Below, in pieces: positions 5,487-5,605 of a stretch of 5,605 nt of DNA. Position 1 is the stretch's first letter, and each line of letters begins with the position of its first letter. Under the pieces are notes generated by a model, which worked only from the letters and a program-made list of their open reading frames with translations, was not told the DNA's origin and ran no database searches. Made by a program: the position numbers and the translations under genes. Origin of the DNA: an uncultured Lachnospiraceae bacterium (GTDB lineage Bacteria > Bacillota > Clostridia > Lachnospirales > Lachnospiraceae); NCBI GenBank assembly GCA_905236275.1, contig CAJOPI010000127.1:1-5605 (forward strand), written 5' to 3'.

Positions 5487-5605
5487 TCAAGAGATCTTTC
5501 CCCTCAAAGACAAATGCGAACTTCTTTATCCGGGTTTTCTCATAGCCCGCGTCAAGAAGCTCCTGTTCATACTTTTTATCCTCAATCTGCTGTAAGGCCT
5601 TGTCA
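5467..5605 (-). pseudogene. C-terminal fragment of an AAA-ATPase / PD-(D/E)XK family protein, cut by window edge
   Basis: From 5604 the minus strand encodes 45 residues, DKALQQIEDKKYEQELLDAG through KKFAFVFEGKDLLIKESAF, ending at TGA (5469-5467). The pattern A-L-x-Q-I-x-x-K-x-Y, followed by a short helix and a beta-strand with F-x-G-K, is the typical C-terminal end of DUF1703-type PD-(D/E)XK proteins. The stop may be close to the natural one, so this could be the intact end of a gene extending beyond the window; the broken material immediately downstream makes a pseudogene equally possible. The rest must be read to decide. Confidence 0.6.

Noticed and set aside
1..5605. CRISPR arrays, tRNA/rRNA genes, insertion sequences
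   Set aside because: No regularly spaced direct repeats, no tRNA-like fold or rRNA stretch, and no transposase or terminal repeats were seen.

Overview
The window looks like a chromosomal piece of a low-to-moderate GC member of the Firmicutes, class Clostridia, most likely a Lachnospiraceae-type gut or rumen anaerobe. The pointers are the ireB / yqgF / DUF1292 / Fur-family gene order, frequent ATA and AGA/AGG codons, strong AGGAG-type ribosome binding sites, and remnants of an AAA-ATPase / PD-(D/E)XK family that is abundant in such genomes. Every gene I can support lies on the minus strand, so the window is transcribed from high to low coordinates. Taxonomy is inferred from gene content only.

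Low-coordinate half (1-1436): a tight four-gene housekeeping operon with its own sigma-A-type promoter (-35 at 1431-1436, -10 at 1408-1413). In order of transcription it holds ireB (Ser/Thr-kinase target phosphoprotein), yqgF/ruvX (RNase H-fold nuclease), a DUF1292/YrzB-type acidic protein, and a Fur-family metalloregulator whose C-terminus runs off the window. ATGA, 1-nt and 17-bp junctions suggest translational coupling. A two-tier inverted repeat (1477-1525) separates this operon from the next unit.

Middle (1565-5189): a three-gene cassette. A membrane-anchored, outward-facing CotH-type kinase carries lamin-tail and chitobiase-type beta-sandwich domains. It is followed by a soluble VTC-type polyphosphate polymerase domain protein and then a multi-pass DUF4956 membrane protein. 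A near-consensus promoter sits between the CotH gene and the VTC gene, so the VTC-DUF4956 pair can be expressed independently. From these predictions I infer a cytosolic polymerase working with a membrane partner, plus a surface kinase-fold protein. The substrate and product are unproven. This cassette is the best candidate for an undescribed system here.

High-coordinate end (5190-5605): the region upstream of the CotH gene carries a long hairpin (5212-5250), a possible promoter, and then no intact gene. Instead there are three out-of-frame remnants of an AAA-ATPase / PD-(D/E)XK family protein, in an order that one intact gene cannot give. The likely explanation is decay of two tandem copies.
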